59,400 bases of DNA from Clostridia bacterium (GTDB taxonomy: Bacteria > Bacillota > Clostridia > Oscillospirales > CAG-272). Made by a program: the position numbers and the translations under genes. Positions 48,807-59,368 of this stretch are shown here, one piece after another. The notes below the pieces were generated by a model. That model saw only the letters and a program-made list of their open reading frames with translations. It was not told the DNA's origin and made no database searches. The stretch covers positions 1-59,400 of the forward strand of contig JAFQPR010000079.1 of assembly GCA_017411605.1 (NCBI GenBank), read 5' to 3'. Position 1 is the first letter of the stretch. Every line of letters begins with the position of its first letter.

Positions 48807-49925
48807 TTATTCGGCGTCGGTCTTCGAGATATGCTTCAGGTAAGCGTTGATGAAGCCGTCGATCTCTCCGTCCATAACCGAGTCTATATTACCGTCCTCG
48901 TAGCCTGTACGGGTGTCCTTCGCGAGAGTGTAGGGCATAAATACGTAGCTTCGTATCTGGCTGCCCCATTCGATATTTGCCTTGTTGCCCTGGATATCCT
49001 CAATTCTGTCAAGCTTCTCGCGGAGCTTTATCTCCATAAGCTTTGCCTTGAGCATCTTGATAGCCGTCTCCTTGTTCTGAAGCTGGCTACGCTCTGTCTG
49101 GCAGCCGACGACGATACCCGTAGGCTTATGCACGATACGGATAGCAGAGTCGGTCTTGTTGATGTGCTGACCGCCGGCGCCGCTTGAGCGGTGAGCGGTG
49201 ATCTCCATATCCTCGTCCTTAATAACTATAGAGTCGTCATCGTCAAATTCGGGCATAACCTCAACCGAGGCGAACGAGGTGTGTCTTCTGCCCGACGCAT
49301 CGAAGGGAGAAACTCGCACGAGGCGGTGAACGCCGTTCTCGCTCTTGAGGTATCCGTAAGCGTTGATACCCTCTATCATAATGGTAGCGGACTTGATACC
49401 CGCCTCATCTCCGTCGAGCCAGTCGATGAGCTTAACGGTGTAGCCGTGCTTCTCACCCCATCTCGTGTAAAGACGGTAGAGCATCGACGCCCAGTCCTGA
49501 GCCTCAGTTCCGCCCGCGCCGGGGTGGAAGGAGAGGATAGCGTTATTTTTGTCGTACTGACCCGAGAGAAGAACCTCTATTCTCTTTTTCTCTGCCTCTT
49601 CCTCGATGAAAGCGGTCTCGGCAACGACCTCGTCAACCGAGCTTTCGTCGTTTTCCTCGATAGCCATCTCGCAAAGGGTATAGGTGTCCTCGAGTCTTGA
49701 GCAGAGCTCCTCGTAGCTCTCGACCTTGTCCTTAAGCTGTTTGATTTCCTGAAGCTTCTTCGAGGATTTCTCGGCATCGTTCCAGAAATCCTGCACCATA
49801 GTCTCGCGCTCAAGATCGGCGGCGCGTTCCTTGGCTTCGTCTATTCTGAGCTGATTTTTGAGCTCGGCAAGAGTATCCTCAAGCGCGACGAGCTTTCTTT
49901 TCGCTTCTTCAAGCGCAACGATCAT
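48807..49925 (-). CDS. prfB: Peptide chain release factor 2
   Basis: 372 residues, SD GGAGG. The N-terminal helical domain is followed by the stop-codon-recognition tripeptide SPF (in RVSPFDASGRRH), the RF2 signature for UAA and UGA, and the catalytic loop GAGGQHINKT with GGQ. Many prfB genes need a programmed +1 frameshift near codon 25; here the frame is continuous from the start, so that autoregulation is absent. Single gene with its own terminator. Confidence 0.95.
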   Translation of the reverse strand: MIVALEEAKRKLVALEDTLAELKNQLRIDEAKERAADLERETMVQDFWNDAEKSSKKLQEIKQLKDKVESYEELCSRLEDTYTLCEMAIEENDESSVDEVVAETAFIEEEAEKKRIEVLLSGQYDKNNAILSFHPGAGGTEAQDWASMLYRLYTRWGEKHGYTVKLIDWLDGDEAGIKSATIMIEGINAYGYLKSENGVHRLVRVSPFDASGRRHTSFASVEVMPEFDDDDSIVIKDEDMEITAHRSSGAGGQHINKTDSAIRIVHKPTGIVVGCQTERSQLQNKETAIKMLKAKLMEIKLREKLDRIEDIQGNKANIEWGSQIRSYVFMPYTLAKDTRTGYEDGNIDSVMDGEIDGFINAYLKHISKTDAE

Positions 49926-50082
49926 AGTAAAACCTCCAACTTACGTTTCTCTGAGTATAGGTTACGGCGGTATAAACCCCGCCAAAAATTTTTTAACCTA
50001 TAAAGTTTAGCATATTTTTAAATATTTGTCAATACAAAAGAATAATATATCCCGGCTCCCCGTCTAAAATAATAATTAATTA

Positions 50083-50111
50083 TTGACAATTAAAGAGTGA
50101 TATGATATACT
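50083..50111 (+). promoter_or_regulatory. Promoter of the DUF1858-trmK-Nif3 operon
   Basis: TTGACA (50083-50088), 17 bases, TATACT (50106-50111). The first SD (AAAGGTAA) is at about 50187. The rest of the 270-base gap to prfB holds nothing else I can identify. Confidence 0.75.
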
Positions 50112-50198
50112 CATTGTGTTAATAACAACATTCAATAATCATTAATTTTCGGCATTCGGGAAAAATAATTCCCGAAGCGATAAAAGAAAGGTAAAAAA

Positions 50199-50399
50199 AT
50201 GAAAGTAACGAAACAGACACTTATCGGCGACGTTCTTGACCACAACGTTGAGACCGCAAGATTTTTCTTTGAGATCGGAATGCACTGCCTCGGCTGCCCT
50301 CACTCGAGAGGCGAGTCCATTGAGGACGCGTGCAAGGTTCACGGCACTAACGCTGACGAGCTCGTTGCAAAGATCAACGAATTTCTCGGCGAGGCGTGA
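50199..50399 (+). CDS. DUF1858 domain protein
   Basis: 66 residues. TLIGDVLDHNVETARFFFEI is followed by GMHCLGCPHSRGESIEDACK, the CxxC-containing core of DUF1858, which is also found fused to hybrid-cluster and redox proteins. It may bind a metal or sense redox state; its function is not established. It overlaps the trmK start by 4 bases. Confidence 0.85.
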   Translation: MKVTKQTLIGDVLDHNVETARFFFEIGMHCLGCPHSRGESIEDACKVHGTNADELVAKINEFLGEA

Positions 50400-51088
50400 G
50401 CGCACCGATAAATAAAAGGCTTCTTGCGTGCGCCTCTCTCGTAAGGGAGGGCGCGCGCTTAGCCGACGTCGGAACCGACCACGGCTATCTGCCGATCTAT
50501 CTGCTCTCCGAGGGCAGGATAGAGCGCGCCGTGCTCTCGGATATAAACCGAGGCCCTCTTGCCAAGGCAGAGGAGAACGTTCGCGAGGCAGACCTCACCA
50601 CCCGTGTTAAGCTTGTGCTGTCCGACGGCGCGCGTGAGCTTGACGGGGAGGGCATCACGGATTATACCGTTTGCGGTATGGGCGGCGAGCTTATCGCCGA
50701 GATAATTGATAAAGCTCCGCACCTTAAATGTGAGGACTTAAATCTTATCCTTCAGCCTATGTCAAAGCCCGAGGCGCTCCGCGCCTACCTTTATTCGAAC
50801 GGCTTTTCGATAGACCGCGAGCTTTTCGTCACCGACGAGGGAAAGCACTACGTCTGCATTTTGGCTCATTATAGCGGAAAAAATGCAAATATTTCTCCCG
50901 AAGAAGCCTATTTTGGAAAACGGGAATTCTATGAAACCGCCCCGACTGAATCAGCCGAGGCTTATTTTAGAACGAAGCTTGAATCCTTAACTCGCGTGAT
51001 CGTTGGAAAACGCCGCGGCGGTGAGAGCATTGACTTGGAAGAAAAGCTTGTTCGCGAGTTGAAAAATCGTCTTAACCTTAAAGATTAG
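50396..51088 (+). CDS. trmK: tRNA (adenine(22)-N1)-methyltransferase
   Basis: 230 residues, GTG start in the GTGA overlap with the previous gene. SAM-binding ADVGTDHGYLPIYLL and the family motif YTVCGMGGELIAEII, LILQPMSKPEALRAYLY identify TrmK, which methylates A22 in bacterial tRNAs. The usual genomic partner, a Nif3-family gene, follows 9 bases later. Stop codon TAG. Confidence 0.92.
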   Translation: MSAPINKRLLACASLVREGARLADVGTDHGYLPIYLLSEGRIERAVLSDINRGPLAKAEENVREADLTTRVKLVLSDGARELDGEGITDYTVCGMGGELIAEIIDKAPHLKCEDLNLILQPMSKPEALRAYLYSNGFSIDRELFVTDEGKHYVCILAHYSGKNANISPEEAYFGKREFYETAPTESAEAYFRTKLESLTRVIVGKRRGGESIDLEEKLVRELKNRLNLKD

Positions 51089-51097
51089 GAGAAACTT

Positions 51098-51859
51098 ATG
51101 AACGTAAGAGAACTCTATGAAAGAATATCAGACCGTATCCCCGAGGACCTTTCCGAGGAATGGGATAACGACGGCATTATGTGCTGTCCCGACGATCTTG
51201 CGGCGGTAAACCGCATTCTCGTAACGCTCGACGTAACCGAGGAGATAGTCGACTATGCGATAGATAACGGATTTGACGTTATCCTCTCCCACCATCCGCT
51301 CGTGTTCAAGCCGCTGTCCGCTATCGACCCCGAAAATCATATTTCGAGAAAGCTTGTAAAGCTTATCCGCGCGGGTATCTCGGTGCTCTCCTTCCATACG
51401 AGAGCGGATAAGGTCAGAGGCGGAGTAAACGATTGCCTCGCGCGCCTTCTCGGACTTGACGATATTGAGCCCTTTGGCGACGATTGTCTTGGCAGAATAG
51501 GTCATCTCGAATGCGAAACGAGTATGGAAGAGTTCGCTACCCGTGTTAAGTCTGCGCTCGGTATTGATAAGCTTATCGTAGCCGATGCGTATAACCCCGT
51601 GTATACTATCGCCCTCGTCGGCGGTGACGGTAAGGGGTACGTAAAAGAGGCGCTTGATATGGGCGCGGATACATATCTTTCGGGCAGGATCGGCTATAAC
51701 GTAATGGAAGAAGCCGCAGAGATGGGTATAAACCTCATCGAAGCAGGGCATTACGCGACCGAGTTCCCCGTGACGAAATTCTTCTCAAATCTCGTAACGA
51801 AGATCGACCCTCGTATCACGGTTGAGATAGTCGGCTCGTATATGCTGAGGACGATATAA
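51098..51859 (+). CDS. Nif3-like dinuclear metal centre protein
   Basis: 253 residues, SD TAGGAGAA. Metal ligands are His65/His66 (ILSHHPLVF), Asp104 with His100 (SFHTRADKVRGGVND) and the C-terminal EAGHYATE. The family (GTP cyclohydrolase 1 type 2/NIF3) is conserved next to trmK, but its reaction is unsettled. It is the last gene of this operon. Confidence 0.92.
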   Translation: MNVRELYERISDRIPEDLSEEWDNDGIMCCPDDLAAVNRILVTLDVTEEIVDYAIDNGFDVILSHHPLVFKPLSAIDPENHISRKLVKLIRAGISVLSFHTRADKVRGGVNDCLARLLGLDDIEPFGDDCLGRIGHLECETSMEEFATRVKSALGIDKLIVADAYNPVYTIALVGGDGKGYVKEALDMGADTYLSGRIGYNVMEEAAEMGINLIEAGHYATEFPVTKFFSNLVTKIDPRITVEIVGSYMLRTI

Positions 51860-51962
51860 GCGTAATTATGACAATAATTATTGACAAAAAATATACTAAA
51901 GCGAAGCGGTAGCTGTCAGTGAGAAGTATTTGCTATCGCTTTGTTTTAAATCAACAAAAATT

Positions 51963-52014
51963 AAAAAACGCGGTAAACGCTTGCTTCCGAAGGCTTGTGT
52001 TTACCGCGTTTTTA
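51963..52014 (+). terminator. Terminator after the trmK operon
   Basis: AAAAAACGCGGTAAAC (51963-51978) pairs with GTTTACCGCGTTTTT (51999-52013); an inner GCTT-CCGAA-GGC stem fills the loop. It is A/T-flanked on both sides, so it can serve the convergent AraC gene too. Confidence 0.85.
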
Positions 52015-52116
52015 TTGCAAAAAATGGCTTTCCGAGAGGAAGATCACCTTGATAAAAAGAGAAGAGTCCCCGAGTAATAAAGGAATGTTTATCAGGCGAA
52101 GCAAAACAAGATAGAG

Positions 52117-52965
52117 TTATTTTGAAGAGGAGATCATATGCTTTTTTCTGAATTGCTGCGGAGTCAAGCCGCTAAGCTGCTTGAATACTCTTTTGAAGGT
52201 CAATTCGCAGTTGAATCCGCATTCGAGCGCAATTGTGTATACGCTCATGCGCTTGAATCTTAAAAGATGCTTGGCATAGCTTATGCGTATATTGTTTCGC
52301 AGCTGCAAAAAGGTCATATGAAAATTCTTTTGTAAGCAGTGCGATATATGACTTGCGCTGTATCCGATTTCTTTCGCGCAATCATCAATTGAAATATCGT
52401 TGCGGAAATTGACTCGCAGGTAGTTTATCGTTTTAGTTACGGGATCTGAGGAAAGAATTTGATCCTGCGAGGCAGATACTTCCCTCAGCTCCTGAGAGCC
52501 TTTTCTCAGAAATTCCGAAAAGGTCGAGTATATCAAGGATTTTAAATCCAGAGACATTTCAAAGCTCGGCTCGATAATTTGGTCAAACGTATCAAACATT
52601 TTCGCCTCGATAAGCGCTTTAAGCTCAGGCGAAGGCTTGAATACCATATTTTTATATTCAAAGGAAGTGTTTTCATGATATATTATATCAGACATAAAAT
52701 CTTCGGAAAAAAGTGTCATCCAATATTTAATTTTTTTGTTGTCTTCGGTATAAAATCCGTGCTCCTGATAAGGCAAAACGATAACAACGTCTCCCGCCTT
52801 CGCAAGCTCCCGGGTTCCATGATGCCTGACGATGGTTTCTCCGTCTATGATATATACCAATTCCGCGAATTGATGAATATGCACGGGAACTCTGAGTCTT
52901 TTTGTCTTAAGAGTAGAGCGCACTTGATTTTTGGTACTGAAATTATCCTTTTGTATTACGGGCAT
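52117..52965 (-). CDS. AraC-family transcriptional regulator
   Basis: 282 residues from ATG 52965 with SD TTGGAGAT. The cupin-like N-terminus (VPVHIHQFAELVYIIDGETI, VVIVLPYQEHGFY) fits an AraC_binding domain. Two HTH units follow: ISIDDCAKEIGYSASHISHC and VYTIALECGFNCELTFKRVF, with the terminal GLTPQQFRK. It is divergent from the gene for the giant secreted protein, 160 bases away, and may control it. Confidence 0.9.
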   Translation of the reverse strand: MPVIQKDNFSTKNQVRSTLKTKRLRVPVHIHQFAELVYIIDGETIVRHHGTRELAKAGDVVIVLPYQEHGFYTEDNKKIKYWMTLFSEDFMSDIIYHENTSFEYKNMVFKPSPELKALIEAKMFDTFDQIIEPSFEMSLDLKSLIYSTFSEFLRKGSQELREVSASQDQILSSDPVTKTINYLRVNFRNDISIDDCAKEIGYSASHISHCLQKNFHMTFLQLRNNIRISYAKHLLRFKRMSVYTIALECGFNCELTFKRVFKQLSGLTPQQFRKKHMISSSK

Positions 52966-53125
52966 ACTTTTTATCTCCAATAATAGCAGTATTTGATTAT
53001 TATTGTACAGTATTTGATATTAAAAGTCAATACTTTTATGCTAAAATGAAAATGCGGTAGGATTTAGGGATCAAGCGCCTGTATGTGATCCGTGCTCCGC
53101 GTATAAATATAAAAGGAGAAAAGTT

Positions 53126-56100
53126 ATGGAAAATGTAAAATCAGAAAGCGCAAAGAAATTTTTTATAATAGCTCTTTGCTTGGCGCTGTGCATTCTTTCG
53201 CTTCTTCCGGTGTTTACGTTCGGATCGAACGCCGAGGATTCGATAGAGGGCAGAGCATTTACAGCTGACGACGTTGCAGATCCGCTTATGGTACTTAATC
53301 CGTATACGGAAATGCCGAGAGCGTTTGCGGCTACGGTTCGCTTTGACGGCGGAGTTGATACAGCTTCACCGATAATAAGCAATCTCAAGAGTTACACTAT
53401 ACGTCACAGGGTCTTCGAGATAACGCCCGAGGGTAACCCTGCAATCTCCAGCTACTATAAGTATGATGGAACTCAGCGTTACGAATACATAGAAAAAAGC
53501 AGCTACGTTGAGTTCGATTACAGCATAATCGGCCTGGGCGAGGTTCATCTTGTTGTTGTGGATGAGATTGTTGACGGTAAGAGCGTATATAAGCTTTATG
53601 TCAACGGCGAGCTTGTTGACACGGTTACGAAATATCCGTACGTTTATGATCAAGATATGTACATTCTACAGAGGACAAGACCCTACTCGATAGGCTGCGA
53701 TGCTAAAAATTATTTCAGCGGCGTGATCAAGAACGTAGCCGTATATTCCGAGGCCTTGACGGCTGAGGAGGTGGCATCCGTATTTGCGAACGGAGCTGAT
53801 ACTACTCACAGCGATATTATGGCGTATTATGACCTCACGTCAAGTGATAATACCGACCGCTTTATCAAGGATCAGACGGGAAACGGTCACTACGCCTCTG
53901 ATTTATTCGGGAACAGCAAATATTCCGCAGATGATTACGCGTATTCTATAGCTGTTATCGGAGATACGCAGTCGCTTACCATTAAGGATGTCAACGACGG
54001 AACTGATTATACCTCGTACATTTACGAATGGATAGCAAGAAACAAGGACGCAAAGAACATTCAGTTCGTTATGGGTCTCGGTGACGTTACGGATGAGAAT
54101 CTCAGCACCGAGTGGCAGCTTGTGGCGGACCTTCATAACAAGCTTGAGGCAATCAACCTTCCTTATTCTGTTATTCAGGGTAATCACGATACGGTTAAGC
54201 AGCTTGATAAATTCTTCAAGGACAAGGATAACTTTACACAAGCCGTAGAAAACGGTACTATAGGATATTTCAGCGAGGACAGCCTTGCTAACTACTATAT
54301 GACGTTCACAGCTACGGACAAAGAGGGAAATGCGACCAATAATAAGTACCTTGTCTTAAATCTTGAATGCAAGGTTCCCGATGAAGTAATTCCTTGGGCA
54401 AATCAGGTCATAGAGCAGCATTCCGAATATCAGGTTATTATAAACACGCACGAGTACGTTCAGTTCCCAAATTCTTACTTCTTGCACATATATCCGACAG
54501 TTGAAGAGGGAGTAGCCAATGACCCGTATCAGATATGGAGTAAGCTCGCTTCTCAGCATGAGAACGTTATAATGGTATTATCGGGACACCTGTCAATTCC
54601 CACTATCTCTATGAAGAATCCCGCGGTAGGTGTTAACGGTAACACGGTCTACGAATTTCTTATAGATCCTCAGACGTTTGACATTGAGCAGAATTATGAA
54701 ACGGGAATGATAGCTATGTTCTACTTCTCGGCTGACGGAAAGACGGTAAAGACCGAGTACGTATCAGCTTATAAGTCTCTTAAGGCAGATGAGCTTGATC
54801 CCTCCGCTCCCGACGTAATATCCAATCCCTATATGAGTAACTACACGCTTGACATCGGCAAGAAGGTTACACTCTCCGACGTTGAATGCGAATACGGAAC
54901 GATTCCCGCGGCGTACAGCAACGCCGAGACGTATCCCTTTGTTATTTTCAAGCCTGACAAGACATTCGTCGGCGGATATCTCGATTTCGGCGACGTAGTG
55001 AAGGCTATGGTTGAAATTGACGCGTCGGCAGATTATAACGTGCTTATGAGACGTAATGCCGAGCAGTATTACTCATCCGACGTAAGCGAGCTTCGCGGTA
55101 ATATAAATATCGATCTTGGCGGATTTATTTTAGTAAAATGCAGTTCGGGTTATCTTATCAATATATCCGTATCGGATAATTCGGGCGTTGTGGGTGATGA
55201 CGTTCGCGGAAGCTTCAAGATAATGAACGGTACTATCAATAAGTGCGCAGGCGAGGCTCTCGTATGCGTGGATTACGGTACTGCCGATACGGGTCTTTCC
55301 AAGACGTTCACTACCACTATTGATTTTGAAAAGGTAGTTATTGCGAAATATTCAAGAGATAAGGGAACGAACCTTGTCTTTGACACCAAGGAAACGGGAT
55401 ATAGCAATACGACGGGCGACGCTTGCGCTATAGTAAACTCGACCTTTACCGACTGTACCTTTGATTTCCGCTTGGCAAACGTTCCGTGCGAGGCTCTTCA
55501 GCTTTCGAGCACAAACGGTGACAGAATAGTTTACAACGTTAAGATTGTCGGAAGTGAAATAGTATCAACGGTCGGCTTGTCCTTCAGCGATTTCGCCGTT
55601 GTAGACGGAGATACGAACGGAAGAGCGGACAGCGTTGTTTTCGCAAAGAACGGCGACGGTGAATTCTTTATTCAGAGACTTACCTCGGGCGCGATAGCTC
55701 CCGGTGCGGTAGAGCTCTGGTACGGTGACGACGGTACGCCGTACGTACCCGGAGAAAGTGGAACTGTTGACGGTTATAAAATATACAAGCTTGGCGGATA
55801 TACCGAAAGCAAGTACGGAAACGTTCCCGACGGAAATGACGGATACGCTATATGGGTATTCCATAACGGAAGCTTTGCGGGCGGATATAACGAGTTCGGC
55901 GGTACGAGCGGCGCAATTGCGGCCGCAAAAACCCTAACGGACGGCAGCGTGGAAGATGAGATCGGCAGCACGGTTTATATTTATTTCGTAGATGATGCTC
56001 CCGCTTCATCATCCTACGCTAACTTAGGTCAGTCCGTGGGAAATATTGTCGTTGATCTTGACGGACACACTCTTACTCAGAAATACACGGGAGAATCTCT

Positions 56101-59100
56101 CTTTAATACTCAGGCTAAGTGTTACTTGGGTATTATGGATCCCTATTCCTTGACGGTTATAAACGGTAATATTATTTTGACTAACAAAGGTGTATTGACC
56201 ATCGATGCGTACGGCGAACCATACGCAAACGCTACCGCGGAGTATAAGGAGTTTACGGGTAAGTTCGAAAACGTTAACTTCTCTTATGCCGAGGGCTCGG
56301 CAGCTACCGTATTCCTAGGTTATTATAAGAACTCGGCTATGGCTGTTCCAAAGAAAACTATGTATAACGTTGACTTTACCGATTGTACATTTGATTTTAC
56401 CAACGCAGCGTCAATGGCAACCATTATGAACATAAATGACTCCGATACTTCTAATACCGACGATATAATCAAGGTTAACGTATACGGCAGTGAGATAATA
56501 ACCTCAAATAACGCGCTCGTACTCGAGGACGTGCATCCAACCAACGGCTCGAGCGTTCATTGGGAAGCATCAAGCGAGGGTAACTACCTTTATATGACGG
56601 TTAACGGAAGCACAGAGGCTCCGACCTCTGAGGTTAACGGAGGCGCTTCTGCGTTCGCTAAGGCATCTGAGACCGAAAGCTCTGTAACGTATACGCTTGA
56701 GCAGATAGGAATTCAGACTAAGTATGGCGTACTGCTTAATGAGCACGCGGACTACGTCTTTGCTGTATTTGCGGAAGGCGTGTCTATAGCCGGGCATAAT
56801 GAATTTAACAGAAGTAGCGCTGATTGTGCTATGAAAACAGCGAAAAGCAAATCTGAAGGCGGAATAGAAGCGCAGATTCTTATGCTTAAGAACTATGAGG
56901 CTCACACTGGTGAGTATTATTCCAATCTTGCGCAGTGCAAGGCTAAGGTTACCATAGATCTTAACGGATATACTTTTTATGCAAAGTCCAGCAAGGCTAT
57001 GTTCCAACTTCACTCAAAAAGGGACAATGAAACAACAATTTATGTGGTTAACGGTAACGTGGTGTTATACAACTGTGCGCTTTTAGAATACCAGAAGTAT
57101 GCAATCGACGGAAAAATCATCAATATGAATTTTGAGAATGTGAATTTCTCGCTTGCAGAAGAAAGCACCTTAACAAGCATGATCGCGACTAATAAAACTT
57201 CCACTACGACAAGGGATGAAACGCTTTATGTAACCTGGAATATAACGTTTACGGATTGCGTATTCGACGTTACCAATGCGGCAAGCAAGATCACGATTTT
57301 CAAGGCGGATTATCCAACCAATGACTCAAAACCCTCGGAAATCAACTACGTGTTAGAGGGCTGCGAAATTAAAGCAAGCTCAATGGACAAATTCACTACG
57401 TGGGGAACGTTCAACGCGAACTCTTCTTATGAATACGGAGTAAGCCACACGACGGGTCTTTATACTACCATAACGCTACCCGAGGGCGCTGCGGCTCCCA
57501 ATCCCAAGGAAGAAATTGTTATCGGCGGCAAGTCCTTTGGATATGCAAAGGAAAGCGAAGCGACCTTAGATGGGACTACGTATATTACTTATGCGCTCGG
57601 TGAGATGACTAAATACGGTCCGATACCTCCGAAGTTTGCATCGGTTACAAGCTATCCGTTCGTTTTGTTTGATCAGTACGGTAATTGCATAAACTCGTCT
57701 AATTTACTGTATGGCAATACCACAGTAACCAGTATTATCCACATCACAAAGGAATATCTTAAAGGAAACGGTTCCCTTTACAATGCGGAGGATGGAACCT
57801 TTTGCGACGGTGCAATTCAGGCGTTCATATTGATGCGTTGCGATTATGATTTACAGAGCGAGAATAAGTATGACCATTTCTCGCAGATAAGAGGTACGGT
57901 TACAATAGACCTTAACGGATTTACTCTTAACGCGCGTGATGACAAGGTTATGGTGCTTGCCTATGCTAAGGCGTGGGGTATCATTACTACAACCGAGATG
58001 GTCTTTAAGAACGGAAGCATTGTAACGGTAGGACGTCCGATGTTAGCGTACAGAGGAGAATTTGACAGTGCCGACGGTAAGAAGTTTATTTTCAGATATG
58101 AAGATATTAACTTCAAGGTTGAGGGCTCTACGGCTAACTTCTTGGCATTATACAACGGCGTAAAGGATGGAGTTACCGAACAAATCAAGATGAGCTCCGA
58201 GGTATACTTCAAGAATTGCGAGATAGACATTACCACGGCAACCGCGGAAAATATTCTTCTCTTTAATCTTGGTGATGAGTACACAAGCACAAACGTAACG
58301 CTTGACGGAGTGACGATAAAATCCGATAACGGCGCATTTACGCTCTCAGGCAAGACCAACGAAGCCTCAACGGGTATTTTGAAGTGCATTGGAAACGGTT
58401 TGATGCTGGAGCTTCCCATTGGAGTTGAAGCGCCCACCGACGATACGTACGTATTCGTAGAGTCCACAAGGGACGAGGGCAGCGTGATATATAAGGCTAA
58501 GCTTGCCGAAATTGAGAAATTGGATTTCACGCCCAAGACCAGCATTACCCTCGGCTCGGAGCTTGTGTATAATATCTACGTTCCCGTAGCGGATTACCTC
58601 AAGTCCTTCACCGTTGACGGTGCGACCGTAGAAAATGCCGAGGTAGTAACCCTTGACGACGGTAATTCGTACTATCGCATAGAGGTGTCTCTTCCCGCAA
58701 AGGAAGCCGCGAGAAATATTATTCTCAAAGCTGCCGTAACGGCTGGCGGTAAGGATTATACGGGAACTTGGACTGTCAGCATCCCCAAGTATGCGGCAGC
58801 GCTTCTTGAAACAAATGTGAGCGAAGAGGAGAAAACTCTTGTCAAAGACGTGCTTCAATATATCAGAGCCGCATATACCTACTTCGGCACCGAAGATGCA
58901 GAGCAGATAGCAAAAATCGACACGCTCCTCGGTGACTACGCATCTAAACCCACGGTAGAGGGAAGCGACGCAGCCGATACGACGGGAATGAAGAGCGCGA
59001 CTCTCGTTCTCTCGGGCAAGCCGAGTATCAGATTCTATCTTGCCGACGGAGCGAATGCGTCCGAATATAAGTTCTACATCGGCGGAAAACAGATAAAAAC

Positions 59101-59353
59101 CGTTGTTTCCGAGGATGGAACCTATGTTGATATAGACGTTTACGCATACGAGCTTTGCGAAACCGTAACCTACACGGTTGACGGTGAGGATGCGGGCAGC
59201 TTCCATATCAACGCGTATTACGCATTCGTCAGCGGCACGGGTGAGAATTCTTACACGGGCGCGGACAAAGAAGCTCTTACCGCTCTTACCGAGTGCTTCT
59301 GGAAATATCTCCAGAGCGCAAGAGCGTACAGAGAATCGGTTGTTGAAAACTGA
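53126..59353 (+). CDS. Giant secreted metallophosphoesterase with four beta-helix-like modules
   Basis: 2075 residues, SD AAAGGAGAAAAG. Signal peptide (1-36). A LamG-like domain (about 64-235) ends AVYSEALTAEEVASVF. A calcineurin-like phosphoesterase follows with the metal-site blocks in order: GDTQ (Asp280), GLGD (Asp320), GNHD (352-355), NTHEY (His442) and SGH (486-488). Then come four modules of about 310 residues, each with KYG..P and a core strand such as VTIDLNGFTLNA (near 660, 972, 1273, 1591), probably beta-helix. The final 300 residues are beta-rich with a helical insert. No LPXTG or C-terminal helix, so it is released or held non-covalently. Confidence 0.8.
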   Translation: MENVKSESAKKFFIIALCLALCILSLLPVFTFGSNAEDSIEGRAFTADDVADPLMVLNPYTEMPRAFAATVRFDGGVDTASPIISNLKSYTIRHRVFEITPEGNPAISSYYKYDGTQRYEYIEKSSYVEFDYSIIGLGEVHLVVVDEIVDGKSVYKLYVNGELVDTVTKYPYVYDQDMYILQRTRPYSIGCDAKNYFSGVIKNVAVYSEALTAEEVASVFANGADTTHSDIMAYYDLTSSDNTDRFIKDQTGNGHYASDLFGNSKYSADDYAYSIAVIGDTQSLTIKDVNDGTDYTSYIYEWIARNKDAKNIQFVMGLGDVTDENLSTEWQLVADLHNKLEAINLPYSVIQGNHDTVKQLDKFFKDKDNFTQAVENGTIGYFSEDSLANYYMTFTATDKEGNATNNKYLVLNLECKVPDEVIPWANQVIEQHSEYQVIINTHEYVQFPNSYFLHIYPTVEEGVANDPYQIWSKLASQHENVIMVLSGHLSIPTISMKNPAVGVNGNTVYEFLIDPQTFDIEQNYETGMIAMFYFSADGKTVKTEYVSAYKSLKADELDPSAPDVISNPYMSNYTLDIGKKVTLSDVECEYGTIPAAYSNAETYPFVIFKPDKTFVGGYLDFGDVVKAMVEIDASADYNVLMRRNAEQYYSSDVSELRGNINIDLGGFILVKCSSGYLINISVSDNSGVVGDDVRGSFKIMNGTINKCAGEALVCVDYGTADTGLSKTFTTTIDFEKVVIAKYSRDKGTNLVFDTKETGYSNTTGDACAIVNSTFTDCTFDFRLANVPCEALQLSSTNGDRIVYNVKIVGSEIVSTVGLSFSDFAVVDGDTNGRADSVVFAKNGDGEFFIQRLTSGAIAPGAVELWYGDDGTPYVPGESGTVDGYKIYKLGGYTESKYGNVPDGNDGYAIWVFHNGSFAGGYNEFGGTSGAIAAAKTLTDGSVEDEIGSTVYIYFVDDAPASSSYANLGQSVGNIVVDLDGHTLTQKYTGESLFNTQAKCYLGIMDPYSLTVINGNIILTNKGVLTIDAYGEPYANATAEYKEFTGKFENVNFSYAEGSAATVFLGYYKNSAMAVPKKTMYNVDFTDCTFDFTNAASMATIMNINDSDTSNTDDIIKVNVYGSEIITSNNALVLEDVHPTNGSSVHWEASSEGNYLYMTVNGSTEAPTSEVNGGASAFAKASETESSVTYTLEQIGIQTKYGVLLNEHADYVFAVFAEGVSIAGHNEFNRSSADCAMKTAKSKSEGGIEAQILMLKNYEAHTGEYYSNLAQCKAKVTIDLNGYTFYAKSSKAMFQLHSKRDNETTIYVVNGNVVLYNCALLEYQKYAIDGKIINMNFENVNFSLAEESTLTSMIATNKTSTTTRDETLYVTWNITFTDCVFDVTNAASKITIFKADYPTNDSKPSEINYVLEGCEIKASSMDKFTTWGTFNANSSYEYGVSHTTGLYTTITLPEGAAAPNPKEEIVIGGKSFGYAKESEATLDGTTYITYALGEMTKYGPIPPKFASVTSYPFVLFDQYGNCINSSNLLYGNTTVTSIIHITKEYLKGNGSLYNAEDGTFCDGAIQAFILMRCDYDLQSENKYDHFSQIRGTVTIDLNGFTLNARDDKVMVLAYAKAWGIITTTEMVFKNGSIVTVGRPMLAYRGEFDSADGKKFIFRYEDINFKVEGSTANFLALYNGVKDGVTEQIKMSSEVYFKNCEIDITTATAENILLFNLGDEYTSTNVTLDGVTIKSDNGAFTLSGKTNEASTGILKCIGNGLMLELPIGVEAPTDDTYVFVESTRDEGSVIYKAKLAEIEKLDFTPKTSITLGSELVYNIYVPVADYLKSFTVDGATVENAEVVTLDDGNSYYRIEVSLPAKEAARNIILKAAVTAGGKDYTGTWTVSIPKYAAALLETNVSEEEKTLVKDVLQYIRAAYTYFGTEDAEQIAKIDTLLGDYASKPTVEGSDAADTTGMKSATLVLSGKPSIRFYLADGANASEYKFYIGGKQIKTVVSEDGTYVDIDVYAYELCETVTYTVDGEDAGSFHINAYYAFVSGTGENSYTGADKEALTALTECFWKYLQSARAYRESVVEN

Positions 59354-59368
59354 AAGGAGGAGTGATTA

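Noticed and set aside
49850-49925. Programmed frameshift in prfB
   Set aside because: The frame is continuous from the SD-led ATG and no in-frame UGA with slippery CTT precedes it.
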